Origin: Verrucomicrobiaceae bacterium
GTDB lineage: Bacteria > Verrucomicrobiota > Verrucomicrobiia > Verrucomicrobiales > Verrucomicrobiaceae
Length of the DNA stretch: 26,096 nt
Direction of reading: 5' to 3'
Assembly (NCBI GenBank): GCA_021151605.1
Contig: JAGKWZ010000052.1
Span: 1-26,096 of the forward strand
Positions 13,060 to 21,052 of the stretch are shown piece by piece; the first letter of the stretch is position 1; each line of letters begins with the position of its first letter. Position numbers and translations under genes: made by a program. The notes beneath the pieces were generated by a model. The model did not search any database and was not told the DNA's origin. It saw only the letters and a list, made by a program, of their open reading frames with translations.

Positions 13060-14322
13060 ATGAATCTGCACCTATACGACTCCCCTACATTCCGGATGGC
13101 CTGCCAACAGTTCGACCTTGTGGCCGACTTCATGAACATCCCTGAGTCAGCTCGCGACCGGCTAAAAATGCCAAAGCGATCACTCTCTGTGTCCATCCCT
13201 GTAAACATGGACGATGGCAGCACCAAGGTATTCATGGGCTATCGAGTTCAGCATCACCTCACCCTCGGCCCAACCAAAGGTGGCATTCGCTACCATCCCG
13301 ACGTCACTATTGGCGAAGTGGCAGCGCTGGCGATGTGGATGAGCTGGAAGTGCGCCCTCGTTGGCCTTCCATACGGTGGGGCTAAAGGTGGTGTCACCTG
13401 TGATCCACGCACCCTATCCAACGGTGAGCTTGAGCGACTTACCCGCCGCTACACACAGGAACTCATTCCTGTGATTGGCCCGCAGGTGGACATTCCAGCC
13501 CCCGACGTCGGAACCAATGAGCAGATCATGGCCTGGATTATGGACACCTATTCTCTTCAAATAGGTCACGCAGTGCCTGGAGTGGTCACTGGCAAGCCCG
13601 TGCTACTCGGCGGATCACTCGGTCGTCGTGAAGCGACTGGACGCGGTGTGGCATACTTGGTCTCTCGAGCCATGGACACTCTCGGCATTCAGGCACAGGG
13701 GGCCACTGCCGTCGTTCAAGGCTATGGCAATGTAGGTTCTGTCGCCGCTCTTTCGATGGCCAAACAAGGCATCAAGATCATTGCAGTAAGTGATGCCTTC
13801 GGTGGAATTTACAACCCGAATGGCCTTGAACTCAATCAGCTAGACGCCCATGTCGCCGCAACCCGCAGCGTCGTTGGCTATGCTGGAGCAGAGCCAATCA
13901 CCAACGAGGAACTACTCCTCCTCCCTTGCGATATCCTCGTGCCCGCCGCACTTGAGAGACAAATCACCGAAGAGAACGCATCCAAGATTCAGTGCAGAAT
14001 CATTGCTGAAGGTGCCAATGGCCCTACGACGCCCGAAGCCGACGCCATTCTCACTCAGCGTCCCGAGATCTTCGTCATCCCGGACATTCTATGCAACAGC
14101 GGCGGAGTCATTGTCTCTTACTTTGAGTGGGTGCAGGACTTGCAGAGCTTCTTCTGGAGTGAATGCGAGGTCTTGGATAAACTCTTCCGACTTCTGGAGC
14201 AGTCCTACATGCAGACACTTAACCACTCCCGGAAACACAATATCTCGATGCGCTTCGCAGCCCTAAGTCTCGGCATCAAGCGGGTCTATGACGCCAAAAG
14301 TTTGCGTGGCTTGTATCCATAA
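13060..14322 (+). CDS. gdhA: Glu/Leu/Phe/Val dehydrogenase
   Basis: A 420-residue NAD(P)-dependent amino acid dehydrogenase, most like glutamate dehydrogenase, catalysing reversible oxidative deamination of glutamate to 2-oxoglutarate and ammonia. The dimerisation domain contains GPTKGGIRYHP, MSWKCALVGLPYGGAKGG with catalytic Lys109, and PAPDVGTNE. The Rossmann domain has GYGNVGSVAA and later AEGANGPTTPEAD and LCNSGGVIVSYFEWVQD. The last motifs are typical of glutamate rather than leucine enzymes, though cofactor and exact substrate are not settled here. Length fits the family (about 415-425). The open frame runs back to 12865, but homology starts at MNLHLYDSPT, which is why 13060 is chosen. 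Confidence 0.94.
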   Translation: MNLHLYDSPTFRMACQQFDLVADFMNIPESARDRLKMPKRSLSVSIPVNMDDGSTKVFMGYRVQHHLTLGPTKGGIRYHPDVTIGEVAALAMWMSWKCALVGLPYGGAKGGVTCDPRTLSNGELERLTRRYTQELIPVIGPQVDIPAPDVGTNEQIMAWIMDTYSLQIGHAVPGVVTGKPVLLGGSLGRREATGRGVAYLVSRAMDTLGIQAQGATAVVQGYGNVGSVAALSMAKQGIKIIAVSDAFGGIYNPNGLELNQLDAHVAATRSVVGYAGAEPITNEELLLLPCDILVPAALERQITEENASKIQCRIIAEGANGPTTPEADAILTQRPEIFVIPDILCNSGGVIVSYFEWVQDLQSFFWSECEVLDKLFRLLEQSYMQTLNHSRKHNISMRFAALSLGIKRVYDAKSLRGLYP

Positions 14323-14347
14323 AGTCTTTCGGTAAACACTGGGATTG

Positions 14348-14381
14348 AGGCTCGTTTCATAGCTACACTGGAGCCGAGCCT
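14348..14381 (+). terminator. Stem-loop after the dehydrogenase gene
   Basis: AGGCTCG (14348-14354) and CGAGCCT (14375-14381) form a 7-bp stem with a 20-nt loop, 25 bp after the dehydrogenase stop, followed by the short pyrimidine run TCCTTC rather than a proper T-tract. It ends 9 bp before the redoxin start, so it could act as a weak terminator or as a leader structure for the redoxin mRNA. Confidence 0.35.
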
Positions 14382-14390
14382 TCCTTCACC

Positions 14391-14945
14391 ATGATTCCAC
14401 GCATCCTTCTTTTTCTCTTCTTTACGGGACATCTACTTTCTGCACCACCTGCGGAGCTTCCTGCCACCGACGGCAAAAGTTATCCTCCTCTTGATGCTGC
14501 CGGGAAAAAGGCTGTTGTGCTGTTCTTTGTCTCCCCTTTCTGCTCCACTACACGCCCATTCATGAAGGAGATTAATGCCATCTCCGCCGACTACGCGGAC
14601 CGGGCTACCATCGCCCTAGTCCATTCAGATACCGAGATCACCATTGAGGTTGCCTTTCAACATGCTGACATGGAACAAGTGAAGGCCCGTGTGCTCATCG
14701 ACAAAGCACAGCAGCTTGCAAAGCACGTAGGAGCCACAACGACACCTGAAGCTGTCATCGTCTCCCCCACTGGTGAGGTACTTTATCGTGGCCGGATCAA
14801 CGATCTCTACCTTGGGCCGACCAAACGACAGCGCGCAGCAACAACGAAAGACCTGCGTGATGCCCTCAATGAGGTGCTAGCTGGCAAAGCTGTATCCAAA
14901 CCCCAGGAACCTGCTCAGGGCTGCAAGATTGGTGGACTAAAGTAA
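14391..14945 (+). CDS. Exported thioredoxin-fold (redoxin) protein
   Basis: A 184-residue protein with a signal peptide (MIPRILLFLFFTGHLLSA) and a thioredoxin-like domain of the AhpC/TSA-redoxin type. The segment VVLFFVSPFCSTTRPFMKE has a single Cys51 where thioredoxins have CxxC. The cis-proline region is TTTPEAVIV, followed by GEVLYRGRINDLY. A second Cys178 occurs in the C-terminal GCKIGG and might act as a resolving cysteine. The role in the periplasm is not known; peroxidase or electron-transfer activity is possible. It precedes the amidase gene by 6 bp, so the two are probably an operon. Confidence 0.85.
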   Translation: MIPRILLFLFFTGHLLSAPPAELPATDGKSYPPLDAAGKKAVVLFFVSPFCSTTRPFMKEINAISADYADRATIALVHSDTEITIEVAFQHADMEQVKARVLIDKAQQLAKHVGATTTPEAVIVSPTGEVLYRGRINDLYLGPTKRQRAATTKDLRDALNEVLAGKAVSKPQEPAQGCKIGGLK

Positions 14946-14951
14946 GCAGCC

Positions 14952-16457
14952 ATGCACCGCCGACAATTTCTCCAAGGTAGTGCAGCACTGGCAGTGCTGA
15001 GTTCGTGCGAACGTCACGCCGCAAATCATGAGCACACCATGGCAGAAATCATCCATCTCATCACTTCAGGCCAGGCAGATGCGGCGCAGTTCCTCGACGA
15101 CTATCGAAGTCGTATCGCAGAAGTTGACACAGAACTTCGCGCCGTCATCGAGCTGCATCCAGCCCCTCGTGCCAGCCATCAAGGCCCACTTCGCGGCGCA
15201 CCGATCCTCATTAAAGACAACATCGAAACCTGCGATGGCATGCTTACAACCGCCGGATCACTCGCGCTCCTCGATGCGCCAACTCCAGCGCGCGAGGCAT
15301 TCATCGTCACACGACTACGCGAGTCCGGCGCAATCATCTTTGGAAAAACCAACCTCAGCGAGTGGGCAAACATCCGCAGCCATGACTCCACCAGCGGCTG
15401 GAGCGCACGCGGTGGTCTCACGCGCAATCCTCACAATCCGGCCCATACTGCCAGCGGTAGCAGCAGTGGATCAGCCGCGGCCGTCGCTTCAAATCTATGC
15501 GCTGCGGCCATCGGCACCGAAACAAATGGCAGCATCGTCAGCCCCGCTAGCGCCTGTGGCATCGTTGGATTGAAACCCACACTCGGGAAAGTCAGCCGAA
15601 GTGGAATCATCCCTATCACTCACTGGCAGGACACAGCTGGCCCGATGACTCGTTCTGTTCGTGATGCAGCCATTCTCATGGATGCCATCTCCGCTCATGA
15701 TCCTGACGATTCATTGTCCTCACCTCCTCCCGCTGATGCCATCGAGAATCACACCTCGCTGCTTTCACTCGAGGCTTTACGTGGCGTGCGACTCGGCATC
15801 GTCCGAGATCTTTGCGGCAGCCATCCAGGAGTACTCGCCGAGTTTGGTCGTGCGCTGGAAACCTTAAAAAAGGCCGGGGCCGAGATCGTCGATGATGTGG
15901 AGATACCCAACCACCGCGCTGCTGGCAGTCTTGCATGGAAAGCCATGCTGACTGAATTTCGAGCCGACCTAAATGCCTACCTTCGAAAACGTGGCGGAAA
16001 AGTCTGCAGCCTCGCCGAACTTATCGCCTTCAATAATGCGAACCGAAGCAAGGAAATGCCCCACTTCGCTCAGGACATCTTTGAGGAAGCCGAACGCCGC
16101 AGCACCCCTGAGATCATCGCCGAGGCAGTGCAAGCACGCACCATGTCACGTCTTCTCGCCGGTCCTGATGGTATCGATGCGGCACTGTCAGCGCACCGCT
16201 TGGATGCCCTTATCTGCCCCACCAACGACCCCGCAGGCGTCATTGATCTAAAGAAAGGAGATGCGAACACCCGAGTCGCCTGCGGCCCCGCTGCTGTTGC
16301 AGGTTATCCCCACCTTACACTGCCCATGGGCAGGGCTGACGGACTGCCTATCGGTCTTTCCTTCATGAGCGCCGCTTGGAGCGAGGCGCGTCTACTCGCC
16401 TACGGCCATGCCTTTGAGGCTTTGCATCAAGACCTCAACAGCAAGCAGCGAAGCTAG
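14952..16457 (+). CDS. Amidase (amidase-signature family), probable Tat lipoprotein
   Basis: A 501-residue amidase-signature hydrolase. The N terminus MHRRQFLQGSAALAVLSSC combines a twin-arginine motif with a lipobox Cys19, so it is probably an exported lipoprotein. The Ser-Ser-Lys triad is present: Lys88 in PILIKDNIET, the Gly/Ser-rich SGSSSGSAAAVA, and Ser194 in GTETNGSIVSPA. It resembles GatA in sequence, but the export signal and lack of gatB/gatC rule out a tRNA amidotransferase role. The natural amide substrate cannot be inferred. It follows the redoxin gene directly. Length is normal for the family (about 450-510). Confidence 0.92.
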   Translation: MHRRQFLQGSAALAVLSSCERHAANHEHTMAEIIHLITSGQADAAQFLDDYRSRIAEVDTELRAVIELHPAPRASHQGPLRGAPILIKDNIETCDGMLTTAGSLALLDAPTPAREAFIVTRLRESGAIIFGKTNLSEWANIRSHDSTSGWSARGGLTRNPHNPAHTASGSSSGSAAAVASNLCAAAIGTETNGSIVSPASACGIVGLKPTLGKVSRSGIIPITHWQDTAGPMTRSVRDAAILMDAISAHDPDDSLSSPPPADAIENHTSLLSLEALRGVRLGIVRDLCGSHPGVLAEFGRALETLKKAGAEIVDDVEIPNHRAAGSLAWKAMLTEFRADLNAYLRKRGGKVCSLAELIAFNNANRSKEMPHFAQDIFEEAERRSTPEIIAEAVQARTMSRLLAGPDGIDAALSAHRLDALICPTNDPAGVIDLKKGDANTRVACGPAAVAGYPHLTLPMGRADGLPIGLSFMSAAWSEARLLAYGHAFEALHQDLNSKQRS

Positions 16458-16504
16458 TTCGCCCATAGTAAATTTTGGCGTAAACCAGCACAGAGAAGAC
16501 GACT

Positions 16505-16520
16505 GCGGGAAATCTCCCGC
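16505..16520 (+). other. Small hairpin between the amidase and DUF1080 genes
   Basis: GCGGGA-AATC-TCCCGC is a perfect 6-bp stem with a 4-nt loop, about 47 bp after the amidase stop and 41 bp before the next start. There is no T-tract, so it is not a standard intrinsic terminator. It may pause transcription or be chance. Confidence 0.35.
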
Positions 16521-16561
16521 CACTGGACAAGCCGCCCGGCCCACTGTATCGGCGCGCCCCT

Positions 16562-17260
16562 ATGAAACTCAACCGCTTCACATTGGCCCTCGTGGCCGCA
16601 CTGATCGCCACGGTCGCTCCGGCCGCGGACAACGATGGCTGGATCTCCCTCTTCAATGGCAAGGATCTCTCCGGCTGGAAATCCAACGATGAAGTCCCCG
16701 GCGTCTTCACCGTGGAAAATGGCGAACTCAAAGTGGCCGGTGGCCGCGCGCACATCTTCTACGTTGGGCAGGATGGTGCGGCGAGCTTTAAAAGCTTTGA
16801 GCTGAAAATGAAGGTAAAAACGACTGCTGGCGGCAATGGCGGCGTCTATTTCCACACCAAGTTCCAGGACAAAGGCTGGCCTGATGTCGGCTACGAATGC
16901 CAGGTAAACAGCACCCACACCGACCCAAAGAAAACCGGCAGCCTCTATGGTGTCATCAACATTCTGGCACTTCAGCCGGGCCAACCCGAGCCCCAGGGTG
17001 GAAAGCACATCTTGGTCCCCGCCGCTCCTAGCAAGGACGACGAATGGTTCGACTACGTGATCCGCGTGCAAGGCAAGCACATCACCCTGAAGGTGAATGA
17101 TGCCGTTACCGTCGATTTCACCGAGCCTGAAGGCTGGGATCCTGCGAAAGAACTGAAAGGCATGCCTGGCCGCAAACTCAGCGAAGGCACCATCGCCATC
17201 CAGGGCCACGACCCAAAAAGCGTGACCTATTATAAAGACATCTCCATCAAGCCCCTCTGA
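16562..17260 (+). CDS. Exported DUF1080 protein (3-keto-disaccharide hydrolase family)
   Basis: A 232-residue protein with a signal peptide (MKLNRFTLALVAALIATVAPA) and one DUF1080 domain, a concanavalin-like beta-sandwich. It starts with the characteristic GWISLFNGKDLSGWK, then GNGGVYFHTKF, DVGYECQVN, TLKVNDAVTVDFTEPEGW and the closing GTIAIQGHDP strand. Members hydrolyse 3-keto-disaccharides made by exported Gfo/Idh/MocA-type dehydrogenases and are highly expanded in Verrucomicrobia and Planctomycetes. The substrate here is inferred from family only. The Gfo/Idh/MocA gene of this window lies 6 kb away and is not linked. Confidence 0.92.
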   Translation: MKLNRFTLALVAALIATVAPAADNDGWISLFNGKDLSGWKSNDEVPGVFTVENGELKVAGGRAHIFYVGQDGAASFKSFELKMKVKTTAGGNGGVYFHTKFQDKGWPDVGYECQVNSTHTDPKKTGSLYGVINILALQPGQPEPQGGKHILVPAAPSKDDEWFDYVIRVQGKHITLKVNDAVTVDFTEPEGWDPAKELKGMPGRKLSEGTIAIQGHDPKSVTYYKDISIKPL

Positions 17261-17271
17261 GCTTGATCCTG

Positions 17272-17323
17272 GGGCAGTGGGTGGCGAGCCAGTCATGTCT
17301 CCCGTCCCCTGCCCTTTTTGTTT
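17272..17323 (+). terminator. Probable intrinsic terminator after the DUF1080 gene
   Basis: GGGCAG-T-GGG (17272-17281) pairs with CCC-CTGCCC (17306-17314), a 9-bp stem with one bulged T and a 24-nt loop, followed at once by TTTTTGTTT. It sits 11 bp after the DUF1080 stop and before the hslO gene, which argues that hslO starts its own transcript. Confidence 0.6.
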
Positions 17324-17343
17324 CTCATCTTACCTTTACCCCG

Positions 17344-18138
17344 ATGCCTACCTCTGATCTCGCCTGCGTCGAACTCCGCTCCTATTTCGTGCGGCATCGG
17401 AACTGTCTGCTTGTGCGCGGTCACTTCACAGATCTCTACATGGATTACTATCTGCACCTCATGCAGCATGGTATCCAGCACCTGGAGCAGCTGGATACCA
17501 TGCTCAAAGAAGCGCTGGCAGCCATGGCACTCCACATGGGCTCCCGCCCGCATGACGAGCGCTGCGCGTGGACGATCAACGTTCACGATCCCCTGCTAAA
17601 TCTCTTCGTCACGGGTGGCGGCTATCCAAAGGGCCAGGTGACTGGACGCATCTTCACCGATGATGTAAAGGACATGGGCAAGTCACTCATCATTGCTCAG
17701 ACCTCACGTCCAAACATGCAGCCCCGGCAGAGTATGATCGAGTTCACTGGCAGCGATGTCCTGTCTGCGGTGGAGCAATTTTACACGCAGAGCGAACAGC
17801 GCCCCACCCGATTCTTCCGCATGCCGGATGAGGACTTCGTTCAAATCTCCGCCGAACCGGATGCTGACCTCGAATGGCTCAAAGGACTGAGCGAGGCAGA
17901 CATCCCCAAACTCGACGAAGCCGAGCAACTCTCTCTCCTCGAAACTCGCGGCTACACCTTCGACTGCGGCTGCACGGTGGATCGTATGTTTCCCATGCTC
18001 AGCCGCCTGCCGAAAGACGATCTCGATTACATCTTCGAAGACGGCCATGCCGACATCACCTGCCCTCGCTGCGGAGCGAAGTACAAGGCACCACGCGAAC
18101 TCTTCGAGCAATGGTTTGCAGCGCAACAGAAAGCCTGA
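17344..18138 (+). CDS. hslO: Redox-regulated holdase Hsp33
   Basis: A 264-residue Hsp33-family chaperone, which is zinc-bound and inactive when reduced and becomes a holdase when its cysteines are oxidised. The C-terminal switch is complete: Cys208 and Cys210 (FDCGCTVDRM), Cys240 and Cys243 (ITCPRCGAKY), with spacing 2-30-3, against 2-31-3 in the E. coli protein. The N-terminal domain is more diverged and the whole is slightly short (about 290 in E. coli). The frame is open back to 17263, but that would place the terminator hairpin inside the gene, so the ATG at 17344 is chosen. It is followed after 15 bp by the A-type Fe-S carrier gene. Confidence 0.88.
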   Translation: MPTSDLACVELRSYFVRHRNCLLVRGHFTDLYMDYYLHLMQHGIQHLEQLDTMLKEALAAMALHMGSRPHDERCAWTINVHDPLLNLFVTGGGYPKGQVTGRIFTDDVKDMGKSLIIAQTSRPNMQPRQSMIEFTGSDVLSAVEQFYTQSEQRPTRFFRMPDEDFVQISAEPDADLEWLKGLSEADIPKLDEAEQLSLLETRGYTFDCGCTVDRMFPMLSRLPKDDLDYIFEDGHADITCPRCGAKYKAPRELFEQWFAAQQKA

Positions 18139-18153
18139 GTCGTAATCCCACTG

Positions 18154-18534
18154 ATGACAGCTACCTCACCAGCCACGCCCCCCAGCTTTAAGATCGGCAA
18201 TGAAAAGCTGATCAAAGTGCTACCAAATGCCTCAAACAAACTCCTCAGCCTTCTCTCAAAGCAAGGTCGCGCCGAAAACGGTGCACTGCGTGTGGCTGTG
18301 GTCGGAGGTGGCTGCTCGGGCTTGCAGTATAAGATGGATCTCGTCGATGGCCCCGCAAACCGGGACATCATGGTGATCACGAACGATGTGCGAGTCGTCA
18401 TCGATCCCAAGAGCGCTCTCTTTGTCACTGGTTCCGAGCTTGATTACAGCGACGACCTCCAGCAGGGCGGTTTCAAAGTGAAGAATCCGAACGCTGTTGT
18501 CACCTGTTCCTGCGGCGAGAGCTTTGCAGCTTGA
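18154..18534 (+). CDS. erpA: A-type Fe-S cluster carrier/insertion protein (ErpA/IscA family)
   Basis: A 126-residue HesB/IscA-family protein that carries and inserts [2Fe-2S] or [4Fe-4S] clusters into target proteins. The three ligand cysteines are visible: Cys54 in GGGCSGLQY, and Cys118 and Cys120 in VVTCSCGESF. The first 20 residues are a nonconserved extension. It lies between hslO (15 bp upstream) and hscB (8 bp downstream). Whether it should be called IscA, ErpA or SufA cannot be decided from sequence alone; ErpA is a guess. Confidence 0.9.
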   Translation: MTATSPATPPSFKIGNEKLIKVLPNASNKLLSLLSKQGRAENGALRVAVVGGGCSGLQYKMDLVDGPANRDIMVITNDVRVVIDPKSALFVTGSELDYSDDLQQGGFKVKNPNAVVTCSCGESFAA

Positions 18535-18542
18535 TCACTGTC

Positions 18543-19109
18543 ATGTCGGACTACTTCCAACTGCTCGGGCTCCCACCACGTGCCTCTTTGGATGAAGCCG
18601 AGTTACAAAGAGCCTACTTTGAAGCCACTAAGGCAGCACATCCCGATCAAGCTGGGGGTGATGAGCATCGGAGTGCAGATCTGAATGCTGCCCTGGAGAC
18701 GCTGAAATCCCCAGTCACCAGACTGAAGCATCTCATCGACACACGCTCCGGCCTCGGCTGGCGTGCCATTCCTTTGGAAGCAGGCCTGATGAGCCTCTTC
18801 GAAAAACTCGGGCCGATGCTTCAGCAGTCCACAGCGTTTCTCACCCGAAAACACGCGGCCACCAGCGCCTTAGCGAAAGCCTTGCTAGCTAGTGAAGAGA
18901 TGCGTCTGCGCGAATCATTGGAAGGCTTGAATGAAGCGATCGAGGAAGAATGGCAGCGCTTGGAGTCTACCCTACCCGCATGTGATTTGCGTCTCGCTGC
19001 AGGTGGCGATTCCGTATGGTCGGAGCTTCAAGCCTTGCAGGCCAAGTTTGCCTACCTGACAAAGTGGCGCGCTCAGATTCGCGAGCGTCTGCTCGGTCTC
19101 ATGCTTTAA
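18543..19109 (+). CDS. hscB: Fe-S assembly co-chaperone HscB (J-domain protein)
   Basis: A 188-residue protein with an N-terminal J domain (YFQLLGLPPRASLDEAELQRA, then the HPD motif at 33-35) and a C-terminal helical domain typical of HscB, which brings the scaffold IscU to the Hsp70 HscA and stimulates its ATPase. The preceding TTG at 18531 is ignored in favour of the ATG at 18543 (MSDYFQ). hscA and iscU are not in the window. The stop overlaps the stop region of the adenylate cyclase on the other strand by 4 bp (19106-19109). The identity is supported by J-domain position, size and the neighbouring Fe-S gene. Confidence 0.88.
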   Translation: MSDYFQLLGLPPRASLDEAELQRAYFEATKAAHPDQAGGDEHRSADLNAALETLKSPVTRLKHLIDTRSGLGWRAIPLEAGLMSLFEKLGPMLQQSTAFLTRKHAATSALAKALLASEEMRLRESLEGLNEAIEEEWQRLESTLPACDLRLAAGGDSVWSELQALQAKFAYLTKWRAQIRERLLGLML

Positions 19110-20998
19110 CTCAGGACGCGATGTGGCTGCACGGGCCCGGAAAAGCCTTTAAGCTGCATCGTTGGCAGTGGCTGGGTGGTGATGCAGCCTTCTAGAGCCT
19201 CCACTGTCGATGGATCTGCGATCACCTCCCCAGCCTGCGCGATGCTGCACAGACGCGAGGCCAGATTCACATGATGCCCGAGCACCGTGTAGCTCAGACG
19301 CTTGTCCGAGCCCATGCATCCCGCCACGACCGTGCCTGTGGAGAGACCGATGCCGATCTCCAGAGGATGTCTGGCCGTGGCATTCATCTCTCGCCGCCGC
19401 GTCTGCATGGCCAGGGCACACTTTACCGCGCTCACAGTATCCTCATGAGTTCCTTCCGGCGCTCCGAAGAGCACCATGATTAGGTCACCGACGAACTTGT
19501 CCACCGTGCCACCGTGCGCATAGGCCACCTCTGTCAGTGCCGTCATGTGATCATTCAGCAGTTCGATCACCTCATGCGGCGGCATATGCTCCGTGAGTGC
19601 CGTGAAACCACGGATGTCGCAGAAGAGCATCGTCACCTGCCTCAGCTCGCCACCGAGGGCTCCTGGGTTATCAATCAAGCGCTCAGCCACTGTTCGATCT
19701 GCCACGGCGTTTAGCACGCTGCGATACTTCTCCTGCAGCGCGAGCCCTGCTGCCATTTCGTTGAAGGACTGAGCCACTCGCCCGAGTTCATCTGGCGTCA
19801 CCGGCACCCTGAACTCAAAATTGCCACGCTCGATCTCATGCGTAGCAGTGACGAGCCGACTGACCGGCCCCGAAAGCCCTCGTGAAACAACGAGCACTAG
19901 CAAGAGCGCTATCGCCAGCGCCACCAAGCCAAGACCGATGGAACTGCGGCGCAGGTCTTTGATTTCAGCATGGAGTGGGGCGAGCGAATAGAAGTTCACC
20001 TGCGCTGCCTGAGGGAATGGGCTGTCTGGATTCAGTACTCGGTAGATGAGCCGATGCTGCACCCCCTCTATGGGCACCAAGATTTGGCGATGATCCTTGT
20101 GCGAATGCTTCATCGATTCAGCGACAGCGGCTGCAACAGCCTCCTTTTGATCTTCAGGCACCGTGCTGGAGACAAGTTTACCCTCGACAAAGATGCCCCC
20201 CATGATCTCACCGAACTCACCGCGCTTTGTCTGCTCATAGAGGGCACGCTCCGCCACCACGGGCAAAGGCAAACCAAAGACAAAGGCCCCGAGGAACTCC
20301 TGCGTCTTCGGATCGCGCAATGGAGTAACAAAGACCTCACGCACTTGCTCGCCGCGTCGTTCACCTGCTTCCACGATGAGATAACCTACCTGCTGCCCGG
20401 TCAGAATCTCAGCGAACTTCCGATCACTCAACCAGGACATCTTTGATGATCTTGGATTCACCGTCTCTCCATTGCTTGGCAGGGTGAGGCCACCAGCGCC
20501 TGGGCGGACCTTCTGATTTAACACAAAGTCACCTTTGCCATCGATCAGCGCAATGAATGGAGCCGACATACCTCCGCCCCCTGATGTAGTTCCAGCTTTT
20601 GGCTTATCTGGGCGGTTCCCCACGGCACCGCGAAGCCCCTGATTCTTGTCCTGCCGAGTGCCGGCATTGGCAAACTCACTTTGCAGTCGCTCCTGGGCCA
20701 GAGATTCCAGCACCGGGCGCAGCGTTACGCCTGCGCGAAGAAAGTCGCCTTTCCTCATGCCATCGATTGCCTCCTTGTTCTGCGCCAGTCGCTCTAGTAC
20801 CTCCGAAAGCGCCTCAAACCGCTTGTTCTTCGCTTGTGTGACAGCGCCGATCAAACCTTCAAACTGTTCCTCGAAAAGACGCTGATAAGCGGCGCTAAAC
20901 TTCCACTCCGCCAGCAGGAGCGCCGCCGTCGTCACTCCCGCCACGATAGGGAAGATGGAAAGGATCAGCTTGGCTCGGAACGTGGAAAGAAACTTCAT
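19106..20998 (-). CDS. Membrane-bound class III adenylate cyclase with HAMP domain
   Basis: A 630-residue sensor-cyclase. It has a transmembrane helix near the N terminus, a large periplasmic sensor region (about 30-350) with a Gly/Lys/Pro-rich insertion near residues 110-145, a second helix (GLGLVALAIALLLVLVV), a HAMP domain (RLVTATHEIERGNFEFRVPV) and a C-terminal class III cyclase. Catalytic features are the metal Asp in FCDIRGFTALTE, the Lys and Asp in VDKFVGDLIMVLFG, and Asn/Arg in YTVLGHHVNLASRL. The purine-selecting pair reads Lys/Thr, a combination found in bacterial adenylate rather than guanylate cyclases. It would turn a periplasmic signal into cAMP. It is 54 bp downstream of the esterase-like gene on the same strand. 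Confidence 0.93.
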   Translation of the reverse strand: MKFLSTFRAKLILSIFPIVAGVTTAALLLAEWKFSAAYQRLFEEQFEGLIGAVTQAKNKRFEALSEVLERLAQNKEAIDGMRKGDFLRAGVTLRPVLESLAQERLQSEFANAGTRQDKNQGLRGAVGNRPDKPKAGTTSGGGGMSAPFIALIDGKGDFVLNQKVRPGAGGLTLPSNGETVNPRSSKMSWLSDRKFAEILTGQQVGYLIVEAGERRGEQVREVFVTPLRDPKTQEFLGAFVFGLPLPVVAERALYEQTKRGEFGEIMGGIFVEGKLVSSTVPEDQKEAVAAAVAESMKHSHKDHRQILVPIEGVQHRLIYRVLNPDSPFPQAAQVNFYSLAPLHAEIKDLRRSSIGLGLVALAIALLLVLVVSRGLSGPVSRLVTATHEIERGNFEFRVPVTPDELGRVAQSFNEMAAGLALQEKYRSVLNAVADRTVAERLIDNPGALGGELRQVTMLFCDIRGFTALTEHMPPHEVIELLNDHMTALTEVAYAHGGTVDKFVGDLIMVLFGAPEGTHEDTVSAVKCALAMQTRRREMNATARHPLEIGIGLSTGTVVAGCMGSDKRLSYTVLGHHVNLASRLCSIAQAGEVIADPSTVEALEGCITTQPLPTMQLKGFSGPVQPHRVLS

Positions 20999-21052
20999 GA
21001 AGTGGTGGAATGCTCCGAAATCTCCAACACCGCGTCGAGACGAAAGTTTGTC

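Noticed and set aside
14952..16457. GatA subunit of the tRNA amidotransferase
   Set aside because: The protein has a Tat/lipoprotein signal and no gatB or gatC neighbours, so an exported amidase is the better call.
16454..17296. 280-codon minus-strand open frame
   Set aside because: It covers the DUF1080 gene on the other strand, which has a signal peptide and family motifs; shadow frame.
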